This document shows, piece after piece, positions 34,526 through 43,824 of a stretch of DNA of 64,000 nucleotides. Numbering within the stretch: position 1 is the first letter of the stretch; each line of letters opens with the position of its first letter. The position numbers and the translations under genes are program-made. The stretch lies in assembly GCF_002005205.3 (NCBI RefSeq), contig NZ_CP019702.2, positions 2,112,001 through 2,176,000 on the forward strand, read 5' to 3'. The stretch comes from Rhizobium rhizogenes. GTDB taxonomy: Bacteria; Pseudomonadota; Alphaproteobacteria; Rhizobiales; Rhizobiaceae. The notes beneath the pieces are model-generated. The model was not told the origin of the DNA. It worked only from the letters and a program-made list of their open reading frames with translations, and did not search any database.

Positions 34526-35815
34526 ATGCCCATGATGCTTCACAGGAGAGGTGTGCTTTCAGCAGGGCTTGCGGCCCTGTCGCTTGCAACATTGGGAGGA
34601 GGGTCGGCGCAGGCGCAGGCCGCGCGCCTTCGCATGTTGTGGTGGGGGTCGCAGGAACGCGCCGATCGCACCAACAAGGCGATATCGGCCTACAAGCAGG
34701 TCAAGCCGGATCTCGATATTGCCGGCGAATTCGCCGGCTGGAGCGATTACTGGCCGCGCCTTGCCACGCAGGTGGCGGGCCGCAACGCGCCTGACCTGAT
34801 CCAGATGGATTATCGTTACATCTTCGAATATGGCCGTCGCGGCGCGCTTGCGCCGCTCGATGAATATATCGGCAAGGGCCTGAAGATCGAAGATTTCGGC
34901 AAGATGAACATCGATTCCGGCCGGGTCGATGGCAAGCTTTACGGCATTAATCTCGGCGTCAATTCCAGCGCCGTTTTCTTCGACCAGGCGGCCTGGGAAA
35001 AATCCGGCGCGACGCCGCCGGCGACCGGCCAGACCTGGGAAGAATTCGCCGAAAACGCCGCCAAGCTCAGCAAGAACAAGCCGAAGCCCGGTTATTACGC
35101 CACGGCCGACGCCAGCGGCGTGGAGCCGAGCTTCGAGAACTGGCTGCGGCAGAACGGTAAATCGCTTTATACGCAGGATGGCGGTATCGGCTTTGATCCG
35201 ACGGATGCGACCAAGTGGTTCACCATGTGGGCGGATCTGCGCAAAAGCGGCGCCTGTGTGCCGGCCGATGTTCAGGCACTGGACCAGCTCAATATCGAGA
35301 CCAACCCGTTGACGACAGGCAAGGCGGCGACCGCTTTTGCCCATTCCAACCAGTTCGTGGGATATCAGGCGCTCAATAAGTCCAAACTGGCGATCAGCTC
35401 CTATCCGAAGAGCGCGAAGGATGGTCCGTCCGGCCATTATCTGAAACCCTCGATGCTCATCAGCGTTGCCAATGGCAGCGCCGGCATTGAACAGGCGGTC
35501 GGTTTCATCAACTTCCTCGTCGCCGAACCACAGGGCATCGATATCCTCGGTGTCGAACGCGGCGTTCCGGCCTCGGAGTCCATGCGTAACGCGCTTACCC
35601 CCAAGCTCGATGACGTCAGCAAGAGCATGGTGGAATATATTGCCGAGATTACCCCCGGCGTCGGCGATCTGCCGCCGGCGCCGCCTCCGGGCGCAGGCGA
35701 GTTCGCCTTTGTCCTGAAACGCACGGCGGAGGAAGTCGGCTTCGGCAAGATTTCGCCTGAAGAGGGCGGTGACCGCCTCGTCAAGGAATCTGAAACCGTT
35801 ATCAAACGGAAGTGA
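34526..35815 (+). CDS. Sugar-binding protein with a twin-arginine-like signal
   Basis: 429 residues. The signal peptide begins MPMMLHRRGVLSAG, with paired arginines and a moderately hydrophobic core ending at AQAQA, which resembles a Tat signal more than a Sec one. The mature part starts LRMLWWGSQERADRTN and has the family 1 binding-protein fold, paralogous to the proteins at 14910 and 43825. GGGAGGAG precedes the start. It delivers sugar to the two permeases that follow; the linked TetR-controlled enzymes should degrade the cargo. Ligand unknown. Confidence 0.87.
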   Translation: MPMMLHRRGVLSAGLAALSLATLGGGSAQAQAARLRMLWWGSQERADRTNKAISAYKQVKPDLDIAGEFAGWSDYWPRLATQVAGRNAPDLIQMDYRYIFEYGRRGALAPLDEYIGKGLKIEDFGKMNIDSGRVDGKLYGINLGVNSSAVFFDQAAWEKSGATPPATGQTWEEFAENAAKLSKNKPKPGYYATADASGVEPSFENWLRQNGKSLYTQDGGIGFDPTDATKWFTMWADLRKSGACVPADVQALDQLNIETNPLTTGKAATAFAHSNQFVGYQALNKSKLAISSYPKSAKDGPSGHYLKPSMLISVANGSAGIEQAVGFINFLVAEPQGIDILGVERGVPASESMRNALTPKLDDVSKSMVEYIAEITPGVGDLPPAPPPGAGEFAFVLKRTAEEVGFGKISPEEGGDRLVKESETVIKRK

Positions 35816-35821
35816 TTGCGT

Positions 35822-36775
35822 ATGGCATTTCGATCTGAAACTCTTGTGGGGGAGAGCCGTGGCGCGGCTCTCCCGAAGCGGGGCAGCGTGAAGCGGATGT
35901 TCGACCGCAATATTCACGCCTACCTGTTTCTTCTGCCCTGGCTGATAGGCTTCTTCGGCCTGACGCTGGGCCCGGCGCTCGCGTCGCTTTACCTGTCTTT
36001 CACCAATTATGACCTGTTGCAGTCGCCGGACTGGGTGGGGGCGGCAAACTATGTGCGCATCGCCACCGATGATCCGAAATTTGCAGCGGCCATGCAGGTG
36101 ACGTTTACCTATGTGCTGCTGTCCGTGCCGTTAAAGCTCATCTTCGCCCTGCTGGTGGCGCTCGCCTTCAATCGCGGCATCAAGGGTTTGACGCTCTACC
36201 GGGCGATCTTCTATCTGCCGTCGCTGCTGGGTTCCAGCGTGGCCATTGCCGTGCTCTGGCGCCAGCTTTTTGCCTCCGACGGTCTCGTCAACATGATCCT
36301 GTGGCAGGCTTTCGGTTATGAAGGACCAAGCTGGATTTCCAACCCGGATTATTCGATCTACACGCTGGTCATCCTGTCCGTCTGGCAGTTCGGTTCGCCG
36401 ATGATCATCTTCCTCGCGGGTCTGAGACAAATCCCGCAGGATATGTATGAAGCCGCCGAAATCGATGGTGCAAGCAAGGTGCGGCAGTTCTTCCGCATTA
36501 CCCTGCCGCTCCTGACCCCGGTGATCTTCTTCAACGCCGTGATCCAGACGATCGATGCCTTCAAGGCCTTCACGCCTGCCTTCATCATCTCCGAAGGCAC
36601 CGGCGGGCCGATCAACTCGACGCTGTTCTACACGCTCTACCTCTATCAGGAAGCCTTTGGTTTCTTCCGCATGGGCTATGCCTCGGCGCTTGCCTGGATT
36701 TTGGTGATCATCATCTCGCTGTTCACGGCCTTCTCGTTCCTCAGCGCGAAATACTGGGTGCATTACGATGACTGA
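35822..36775 (+). CDS. CUT1 sugar ABC permease (MalF type)
   Basis: 317 residues, a 30-residue cytoplasmic leader and six spans, EAA loop at YEAAEIDGASKVRQFFRITLPLL. The ATG at 35822 is six bases after the binding-protein stop; a TTG at 35816 is also in frame. It overlaps the next permease by eight bases. Closely similar in arrangement to the permease at 11993. Confidence 0.87.
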   Translation: MAFRSETLVGESRGAALPKRGSVKRMFDRNIHAYLFLLPWLIGFFGLTLGPALASLYLSFTNYDLLQSPDWVGAANYVRIATDDPKFAAAMQVTFTYVLLSVPLKLIFALLVALAFNRGIKGLTLYRAIFYLPSLLGSSVAIAVLWRQLFASDGLVNMILWQAFGYEGPSWISNPDYSIYTLVILSVWQFGSPMIIFLAGLRQIPQDMYEAAEIDGASKVRQFFRITLPLLTPVIFFNAVIQTIDAFKAFTPAFIISEGTGGPINSTLFYTLYLYQEAFGFFRMGYASALAWILVIIISLFTAFSFLSAKYWVHYDD

Positions 36776-37643
36776 CGCTGTTACCGCCCCTCGGCCCGGA
36801 CAAGGCCCGCAACGCACACCGCTGAAATCGGTGATGCTCCACACCGCGCTGATCATCGCTTCCTTTGCGATGCTCTATCCGATCCTGTGGATGATTTCAG
36901 GTTCGTTCCGGCCGCAGGATGAGCTGTTCGGTTCTTCCTCGCTCATTCCCTCGTCGGTCGATATCGGCGGTTATATCCGTGGCTGGACCGGGCTGCAGGT
37001 GAGTTTCGGGCAGTTCTTCTGGAACTCCTTCTTCATCTCGGTGCTCGCCACCATCGGCAATGTGGTCGGCTGCTCGCTCACAGCGTTCGCTTTTGCAAGG
37101 CTGCGGTTCGGTGGGCGCAATTTCTGGTTCGCGCTGATGCTCGGCACCTTGATGTTGCCCTATCACGTCGTGCTCATCCCGCAATATATCCTGTTTCTGG
37201 AAATGGGCTGGGTGAACACCTCGCTGCCGCTGATCGTGCCGAAGTACCTCGCGACGGATGCCTTCTTCATCTTCCTGATGGTGCAGTTCTTCCGCGGTAT
37301 CCCGCGTGAACTGGACGAGGCGGCTGTCATGGATGGCTGCTCGCCCTTCCGCATCTACTGGAAGATCATGCTGCCCCTGTCGCTGCCGGTGCTGGCGACG
37401 GCCGCCATCTTTTCCTTCATCTGGACCTGGGACGATTTCTTCGGTCCGCTGATCTATCTGAACGACATCAACACCTACACCGTGCAGCTCGGCCTCAGAT
37501 CCTTCGTGGATTCCACCGGCAGCTCGGACTGGACCTCGCTTTTCGCCATGTCCAACCTGTCACTGGTGCCGGTCTTCCTGTTCTTCCTGTTTTTCCAGCG
37601 GCTGCTGATCGAAGGCATCGCCACGACGGGAATGAAACGCTGA
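36768..37643 (+). CDS. CUT1 sugar ABC permease (MalG type)
   Basis: 291 residues, six spans, EAA loop at LDEAAVMDGCSPFRIYWKIMLPLSLP. It starts inside the end of the preceding permease, implying translational coupling. A 32-base hairpin in the 91-base gap separates it from the ATPase gene. Confidence 0.87.
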   Translation: MTDAVTAPRPGQGPQRTPLKSVMLHTALIIASFAMLYPILWMISGSFRPQDELFGSSSLIPSSVDIGGYIRGWTGLQVSFGQFFWNSFFISVLATIGNVVGCSLTAFAFARLRFGGRNFWFALMLGTLMLPYHVVLIPQYILFLEMGWVNTSLPLIVPKYLATDAFFIFLMVQFFRGIPRELDEAAVMDGCSPFRIYWKIMLPLSLPVLATAAIFSFIWTWDDFFGPLIYLNDINTYTVQLGLRSFVDSTGSSDWTSLFAMSNLSLVPVFLFFLFFQRLLIEGIATTGMKR

Positions 37644-37688
37644 ACCGAGGAAACCGGACCGAGAACGCATTTTATAAGACCATCAACA

Positions 37689-37720
37689 CTGTCGCGGCCG
37701 CCCTTGGCGCGGCGCGACAG
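37689..37720 (+). promoter_or_regulatory. Intercistronic hairpin before the ATPase gene
   Basis: CTGTCGCG (37689-37696) pairs with CGCGACAG (37713-37720), with additional GC pairing inside. It lies 14 bases before the ATPase start codon and could tune its translation or mRNA stability. Confidence 0.5.
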
Positions 37721-37734
37721 TCGGGAGAAACAGC

Positions 37735-38808
<1,074 letters not shown>

Positions 38809-38866
38809 GAGTGGGTGGGTGAGAGCTGTCTCACCACAGGGCGGCTAACGAAGTCCGCAAAGCTCG

Positions 38867-38948
38867 CGTTATCATCCTCGGGCCTGTCCCGAGGATGATA
38901 ACGTGTTGATTTTGTTCAACTTGATTAGATTCCCGGCACAGGGCCGGG
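38867..38948. repeat. Mosaic of two rhizobial-type palindromes between convergent operons
   Basis: A perfect 16-bp palindrome (38867-38882 with 38888-38903, loop CCTGT) is followed by a second shorter one (38932-38937 with 38943-38948). Their cores, ATCATCCTCGGG and CCCGGC...GCCGGG, resemble dispersed intergenic repeats recalled from Agrobacterium and Rhizobium. They occupy the gap between convergent operons and may also act as a bidirectional terminator. Confidence 0.7.
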
Positions 38949-38980
38949 GATGACGTCGCGTGTGAGGTTGCAATCGTGCA

Positions 38981-39769
38981 CTAATCGGCCACTCTGTGGC
39001 CGGCGAGTATCTCGCGTAGCGTCACCGCATCTTCCGCAAACTGGCCGACATCGTCGCCCCTGACGAATTCCAGCATTGCATAAGCCGGTTTCGTCCATTC
39101 GCTCTGCGGTAACGCCTCGACACACGACCGCCAATAATCGGCGCGCTCGGCAAGCGGCAGGCGACTGGTGTCGGCAAGCCATGCAAAGACGTGCAGATGG
39201 CAGATGCGTGAGCCGATTTCCGATATTTCAGCGAGAGCCTTTTCGAGCGGCAGGCCGGGTGCCGGCTGCCAGTAGAAAAAGAGGTTGGGCATGGCCAAAT
39301 CCTGCGCCAGTTGCAGTGCCGAGGGCAGGGTGTCCGTCAGTGAATTGGGGTGATATTCCAGCCCGATCGTCATGCCGTAATCTTGCGCATGGCGGGCGAT
39401 CTCTGCCAGTGCCTCGGTGGCCGTGCGGCGCTCGGCGGGAGAGTAGTCGGTGGAGGGCCTTTTGCGTTGGCCCGGCCAGATGCGGATATGGCCGGTGCCG
39501 AGCGTTTTGGCGGTTTCGAGAACGGCGGTCAAATCTTGCCGCGTGAAATCCGGCGCGAAGATGTAGGAGCCGTAGGAGGAGACGGTCAGGCCCGCTTTAG
39601 CGGTCCGCTCGGCCACATCCCTTGCGTTTTCGAGATCGCCCGGCGGCACATGGATATCCGCGCCCCACTCTATTGCCTTGATGCCGTTTGCGACGGCAAG
39701 GTCGATGGCGGCCTGCGGCGACAGGGAGCGGAAGGTGACGGAGCAGAGGCCCGGCTCGAAAATTCTCAT
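38981..39769 (-). CDS. Sugar phosphate isomerase/epimerase (AP2-like TIM barrel)
   Basis: 262 residues, PF01261 type; metal-site candidates are Glu and His in GLEYHPN, CHLHVF and YAMLEFVRGD. It starts with MRIFEPGLCSVTF and overlaps the upstream dehydrogenase gene by four bases. It is the last gene of a LacI-DUF2264-dehydrogenase-isomerase operon. It probably interconverts a keto- and aldo-sugar acid in that unknown pathway. Confidence 0.8.
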   Translation of the reverse strand: MRIFEPGLCSVTFRSLSPQAAIDLAVANGIKAIEWGADIHVPPGDLENARDVAERTAKAGLTVSSYGSYIFAPDFTRQDLTAVLETAKTLGTGHIRIWPGQRKRPSTDYSPAERRTATEALAEIARHAQDYGMTIGLEYHPNSLTDTLPSALQLAQDLAMPNLFFYWQPAPGLPLEKALAEISEIGSRICHLHVFAWLADTSRLPLAERADYWRSCVEALPQSEWTKPAYAMLEFVRGDDVGQFAEDAVTLREILAGHRVAD

Positions 39770-40782
39770 GCGATCAGTTCCAGATGTTCCGGCCGCACCT
39801 GCTGTTCAAGTGCCGCGCCCTGGCAAAAGCGTTCGATTTCCGCGATTGCCATGTCGCCCAGCCTGGCGCGTTCGAGGCCTACGGCGCCGGCGATGTGCGG
39901 TGTCAGAAAGACGTTGGGCAGGCTGTAGAAGGCAGAGTCCGGCGGCGGCACTTCCGGATCGGTCACATCGATGACGGCTTCGATACGCCCGGTTTTCAGT
40001 TCCGCCAGCAGCGCCTCTTCATCGACGAGTGCACCGCGCGCCGTGTTGATCAGGGTTGCGCCGTCCTTCATCCGGGCGAGCGCTTCCGCGCCGATCATAT
40101 GCCGGGTCTGCGGCAGCGACGGCGCATGCAGCGAAATGACGTCGCTGATTGCCATCAGCGCATCAAGCGCTACCAGTCGCACACCAAGGCGCTCCGCCTC
40201 TGCTGCGCTTAAAAACGGGTCGAAAAGGATGATGTCGAGATCGAAGGGTTTCAGCAGATTAATGACCCGACGTCCGATGCGCGACGCGCCGACCACGCCG
40301 ACCGTCCGTCCGAGATTGCCGATGGCCTGCGATTGCAGGCGATCGACGTTTTCCCGCCCGCGATCGTTTCCATAAAGCCGTCGAAAGCTGAATACGCGCT
40401 TGCCGGCAAGCAGGATCATCGCCTGTGTAAATTCGGCGACCGGCTGCGCATTGGCTTCCGCCGCGCTGCACACGGTGATGCCGCGCTCGAAGACCGCCTG
40501 CGAGAGGAAATATTTCACCGTGCCGGCGGCATGGGAAATCAGCTTGAGCCGTGGCATCAACGCCAGTTCCCGCGCGCCGATATCGGGACAGCCCCAGCCG
40601 GTCAGGAGAATATCCGTCCGTTCCAGCTGGTCTTTTACCGATGGATTGTGAAAGTCGCAGATCCGGCTGATATCTATGATATCGACGCTCTGCGACAGCC
40701 TTTCGAGCGCCTGTGGTGTCAGCACATGCTGTGTCCGCTCCGGGTCCATGGCAAGGCTGAGACGCGGAAGCGGGCTCGTCAT
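39766..40782 (-). CDS. D-isomer-specific 2-hydroxyacid dehydrogenase
   Basis: 338 residues, D-3-phosphoglycerate dehydrogenase superfamily. NAD loop VGVVGASRIGRRV, catalytic Arg in NTARGALVDEEAL, Glu region in DVTDPEVPPPDS and catalytic His in TPHIAGAVG are visible. The start at 40782 overlaps the DUF2264 stop as ATGA; a longer frame to 41085 runs through that gene and was rejected. It should oxidise or reduce a sugar-derived 2-hydroxy/2-keto acid, such as a hexulosonate. Confidence 0.87.
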   Translation of the reverse strand: MTSPLPRLSLAMDPERTQHVLTPQALERLSQSVDIIDISRICDFHNPSVKDQLERTDILLTGWGCPDIGARELALMPRLKLISHAAGTVKYFLSQAVFERGITVCSAAEANAQPVAEFTQAMILLAGKRVFSFRRLYGNDRGRENVDRLQSQAIGNLGRTVGVVGASRIGRRVINLLKPFDLDIILFDPFLSAAEAERLGVRLVALDALMAISDVISLHAPSLPQTRHMIGAEALARMKDGATLINTARGALVDEEALLAELKTGRIEAVIDVTDPEVPPPDSAFYSLPNVFLTPHIAGAVGLERARLGDMAIAEIERFCQGAALEQQVRPEHLELIA

Positions 40783-42656
40783 CGTGGCTCTCCCGTCGCC
40801 GCCATGCTGCTGACCGGGACGCCGTGCTCTGCAAACAGGCGGTCGAGCGCCTTGATATCCGGGAGCGCTGGAACAGCTGCCAGGGCTTTTTTGCTTTCTG
40901 GCCCGGCCAGCCCCACAAAAACGGCGCAGGCAAGCAGAGTTTCGCCGGCTGGAATGTCCCCGCGCAATTGCGGCACCGTGGTTTTGGCATTGATGAGATT
41001 GGTATTGGGTAGCGCCTTCAGTGCGATGCCCTGGCGGGATATGACGGAGCCGAGATCGATGATCGCGGAAATGTCGGTGCCGCAATCCGCCGATGCATGG
41101 CCGGCTGTCTCGGTTACGGCATCGCTGTCGCCGTCGTTGCGATTGATGGCGAAGCCGCCCTCGGTGACGGAAAGCGGCCGGGCGCTGGTGATCCGATGCA
41201 GCCGGATGTGCCAGTCGTCAGCGGCAACCAGCGTCGTTTCAACCTCGACATCGGGGAAAGGTTTCCATGTGGCCCGCAGATTGTCCCCGGCCAGCAGAAC
41301 CTTTTCGTTGGTTTCGCGCACGCGGTAATGCAGGACGTCGTCAGAGAAGGCCAGCATATTGTCAAAACCATTGGTCTTGAAGCCGCGCTCATCCACTTCC
41401 ACACCAAAACCATAACGGGAGGAATAGGCGAATTTGGCATATTTCTCCGACCCGCCGCGCATGGAGAGGGTTTCCTGCCCGCTGGAAAGTGCCGTGACGT
41501 TGCCTTTGGTCCGCATCATCACCATGCCGGGATGAATGAGCGGCCGTGGTTTGGTGGAGGTTTCGGGCAGCTTTTCTTCCGCCTGCCAGAAGGGGTGGCT
41601 TTCCGGCAGCGCGAGCGGCAGGAAGGCCTTGAAGGCCCAATAGGGCGAACCGGCCGAATTGTAACTTTCCGACATGGTCAGCTGCGGATAGGCGTAACCG
41701 ATGGAGAGAACGCCGTCGCGGTCGGCAATCGGTTTTTGCGCCCACCAGCGCAGATGCTGCAGATAAAGCCCCTTGATCTCGCCCCAGGGCAGGGCCTCTT
41801 CATTGGCAAAGGCAAGGCCCGCCCAGAAGCCGCCGCAGGCGAAACGATAGGTCATGGACCGGCCGAAGGCGAGCGCCCCGCCATCTTCATCGAACCAGCT
41901 GGCAAAATCGCCGGCAAACAGGCGGGCGCGTTCACGGTAACGCTCGGCGTAAGCATCGTCAGGCTTGCTGAGTTTCGCGTAGATCAGGCCGTAAAAATGC
42001 ATGGCGAAGGCGATATAGTGGTCGATGCGGCGATAATCGCCGTCCCGATACCAGCCGTCGGCAATGTAGAATCCGTCCAGCTCCGCCTGGAAGGTTTCCG
42101 TCAGGCTGCGGTCGAAATCTATGCCGAGATGATCGAGCGCCATGTCGACCATCACCCGGAAGAACTTCCAGTTATTGTCGGCATAATTGCGCTCGCGCGC
42201 CGTCAGCAGATAGCGGCGGACATTGTCTTTCTGCGTGTCGGAGAGGGGTTCCCAAAGATGTTGCGGTGCAAGCCGAAGCGCGAAGCCCAGAGCTGCAAGT
42301 TCCACCAGCCGCTGATCCTTCTGGCGCACGTCGCCCCAATAATCGGGATGGGCGGGATCGGTGCCGTTGGCGATGCCTTTTGCCAGAAGCGGCCAATGCT
42401 CAAAGCTGTCGCCGCTGAGCGCCAGCGGCGCGATGCCCCAGAGCGGCCGGGCAAATCCTTCCAGATCGGCCGCCGCCCGGTCAAAATGCGCGGCAGCGCC
42501 GCTGAGTGTCACCCTTGCGCCGCTTTGCGAAAAATAGGGCAGAAGCGGTGCGAAACTGTCATCCAGCGCCTTTCTGACATCGGTGCGGGTTTTGAGCGGA
42601 TTACCATGGAGCGGATTGAAACGGGTCATCGGATCATTGTTTGCCGCATCATGCAT
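40779..42656 (-). CDS. DUF2264 protein, probable (alpha/alpha) barrel carbohydrate enzyme
   Basis: 625 residues, cytoplasmic, no signal peptide. It fits my memory of the DUF2264 family: an N-terminal all-helical half with aromatic repeats (WDEDGGALAFGRSMTYRFACGGFWAG, FDEDGG) and a beta-sandwich C-terminal half, a layout shared with helical-barrel glycosidases and polysaccharide lyases. The ATG at 42656 overlaps the LacI stop by eight bases (ATGCATGA). No catalytic assignment is known to me. By context it should release a sugar from an imported oligosaccharide. Confidence 0.75.
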   Translation of the reverse strand: MHDAANNDPMTRFNPLHGNPLKTRTDVRKALDDSFAPLLPYFSQSGARVTLSGAAAHFDRAAADLEGFARPLWGIAPLALSGDSFEHWPLLAKGIANGTDPAHPDYWGDVRQKDQRLVELAALGFALRLAPQHLWEPLSDTQKDNVRRYLLTARERNYADNNWKFFRVMVDMALDHLGIDFDRSLTETFQAELDGFYIADGWYRDGDYRRIDHYIAFAMHFYGLIYAKLSKPDDAYAERYRERARLFAGDFASWFDEDGGALAFGRSMTYRFACGGFWAGLAFANEEALPWGEIKGLYLQHLRWWAQKPIADRDGVLSIGYAYPQLTMSESYNSAGSPYWAFKAFLPLALPESHPFWQAEEKLPETSTKPRPLIHPGMVMMRTKGNVTALSSGQETLSMRGGSEKYAKFAYSSRYGFGVEVDERGFKTNGFDNMLAFSDDVLHYRVRETNEKVLLAGDNLRATWKPFPDVEVETTLVAADDWHIRLHRITSARPLSVTEGGFAINRNDGDSDAVTETAGHASADCGTDISAIIDLGSVISRQGIALKALPNTNLINAKTTVPQLRGDIPAGETLLACAVFVGLAGPESKKALAAVPALPDIKALDRLFAEHGVPVSSMAATGEPR

Positions 42657-43713
42657 TACGTATCGCCTTTCCCGTCTTTTTCGCCTGTCCGGCGGTCTGT
42701 CCTTCCACCAGCTGCACACCCAGCTGCACCTGCCGGGCATTGGCGGAAGGTTCCGTCAGTCGGCGGCGCATCAGTTCCACGGCCTCGCGGGCAATTTCGC
42801 GGCGGTCGACGCGGATGGTGCTGAGGCGAGGGGTGGAGAGTTCGGCAAAGGGCAGATCATCGAAACCGATGATGGAAAGATCATCCGGTACGCCAAGGCC
42901 AAGCTCCTGCGCGGCCCCCAGCGCGCCGAGCGCAATCGCATCATTCATGCAGAAAATGCCCGTCAGGTCAGGGTTCTTGGCCAACAACTGGCGAACCGCA
43001 TCGCCCGCCTGTCCAAAGCCGCTATCCACCGTCGTCAGCAGGAACTCCTCATAAATGGCTCCCTCCTGTTCGAGGATGGTGTGGCGGAAGCCGCGCATGC
43101 GTTCGCGTATGGTGTGGCGGTGGTGCGGGCCGATATAGGCGACCTTGCGGTGGCCGAGTTCCAGAAGCCGCCGCGCCGCCATCGCACCGCCGTAAAAATT
43201 GGAGGGTGAAACACAATCCAGCGTCATCGAGGGGTCGGCGCTGTTGACCAGAACCGGCTGAAGCACTCCCTGCGTGATGCGGTGGATGATTTCCTCTTCA
43301 GGGTCGAGGCCGATGGCAAGAAGGCCGTCCGCCTCGCAGACTCGCTGTGTCAGCGCGTCATCCACCTGTTTCTGGTGAAGCAGCCGGATATCGAGTTCAA
43401 ACCCGTCCGTCTGGGCGAGGCTGCGCAGCATGTCGAAAATATCGTGATAAAAAGCGCCGATATCGCCGGTTGCCCTCTCGGCGGACATGAGGGCGAGAAC
43501 CTTCTTGCCCTCCAGCGGCACGCCGCCGGCCTGGCTGGTGACCGGCCGCAGCGGATAACCGAGTTCCGCCGCAACCCCCAGAACCTTTGTCTGGATCGAA
43601 GCGCTGATGCCTTTTTCCCCGGCGAGAACACGAGAGACGGTGCTGATGGAAACACCGGCTCGCTGGGCGATATCCGACTGGCGCGGGCGGCTGATGTCGG
43701 GCGTATCGTTCAT
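42649..43713 (-). CDS. LacI-family repressor
   Basis: 354 residues: N-terminal helix-turn-helix and hinge (SDIAQRAGVSISTVSRVLAGEKGIS, residues 14-38) and a periplasmic-binding-protein-like sensor domain. The start at 43713 has CAGGAGACGAC before it. It is the first gene of its operon, overlaps the DUF2264 gene, and is divergent from an orphan sugar-binding protein. Four copies of an ATTTGCAA-type half-site stand in the shared promoter and are its probable operators. Confidence 0.9.
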   Translation of the reverse strand: MNDTPDISRPRQSDIAQRAGVSISTVSRVLAGEKGISASIQTKVLGVAAELGYPLRPVTSQAGGVPLEGKKVLALMSAERATGDIGAFYHDIFDMLRSLAQTDGFELDIRLLHQKQVDDALTQRVCEADGLLAIGLDPEEEIIHRITQGVLQPVLVNSADPSMTLDCVSPSNFYGGAMAARRLLELGHRKVAYIGPHHRHTIRERMRGFRHTILEQEGAIYEEFLLTTVDSGFGQAGDAVRQLLAKNPDLTGIFCMNDAIALGALGAAQELGLGVPDDLSIIGFDDLPFAELSTPRLSTIRVDRREIAREAVELMRRRLTEPSANARQVQLGVQLVEGQTAGQAKKTGKAIRNA

Positions 43714-43747
43714 GTCGTCTCCTGCGCTTGCAAAAAAATCTATTATG

Positions 43748-43808
43748 ATGCAAATATTGCAAATACAGAAAATTTGCAAGAATTAAGTAGTTAGTGAAAA
43801 ATTTGCAA
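43748..43808. promoter_or_regulatory. Cluster of ATTTGCAA half-sites in the LacI/binding-protein divergent promoter
   Basis: ATGCAAAT at 43748, TTGCAAAT at 43757, and AATTTGCAA at 43771 and 43800 lie in one 61-base AT-rich block. The first two form GCAAATATTGC, an inverted repeat. The spacing would let LacI dimers occupy both promoters. Confidence 0.5.
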
Positions 43809-43824
43809 AACGCGGGAGGAGCAG

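Noticed and set aside
40783..41085. N-terminal extension of the hydroxyacid dehydrogenase frame
   Set aside because: It runs entirely inside the DUF2264 gene and has low-complexity Arg/His content; the ATGA junction at 40782 is the natural start.
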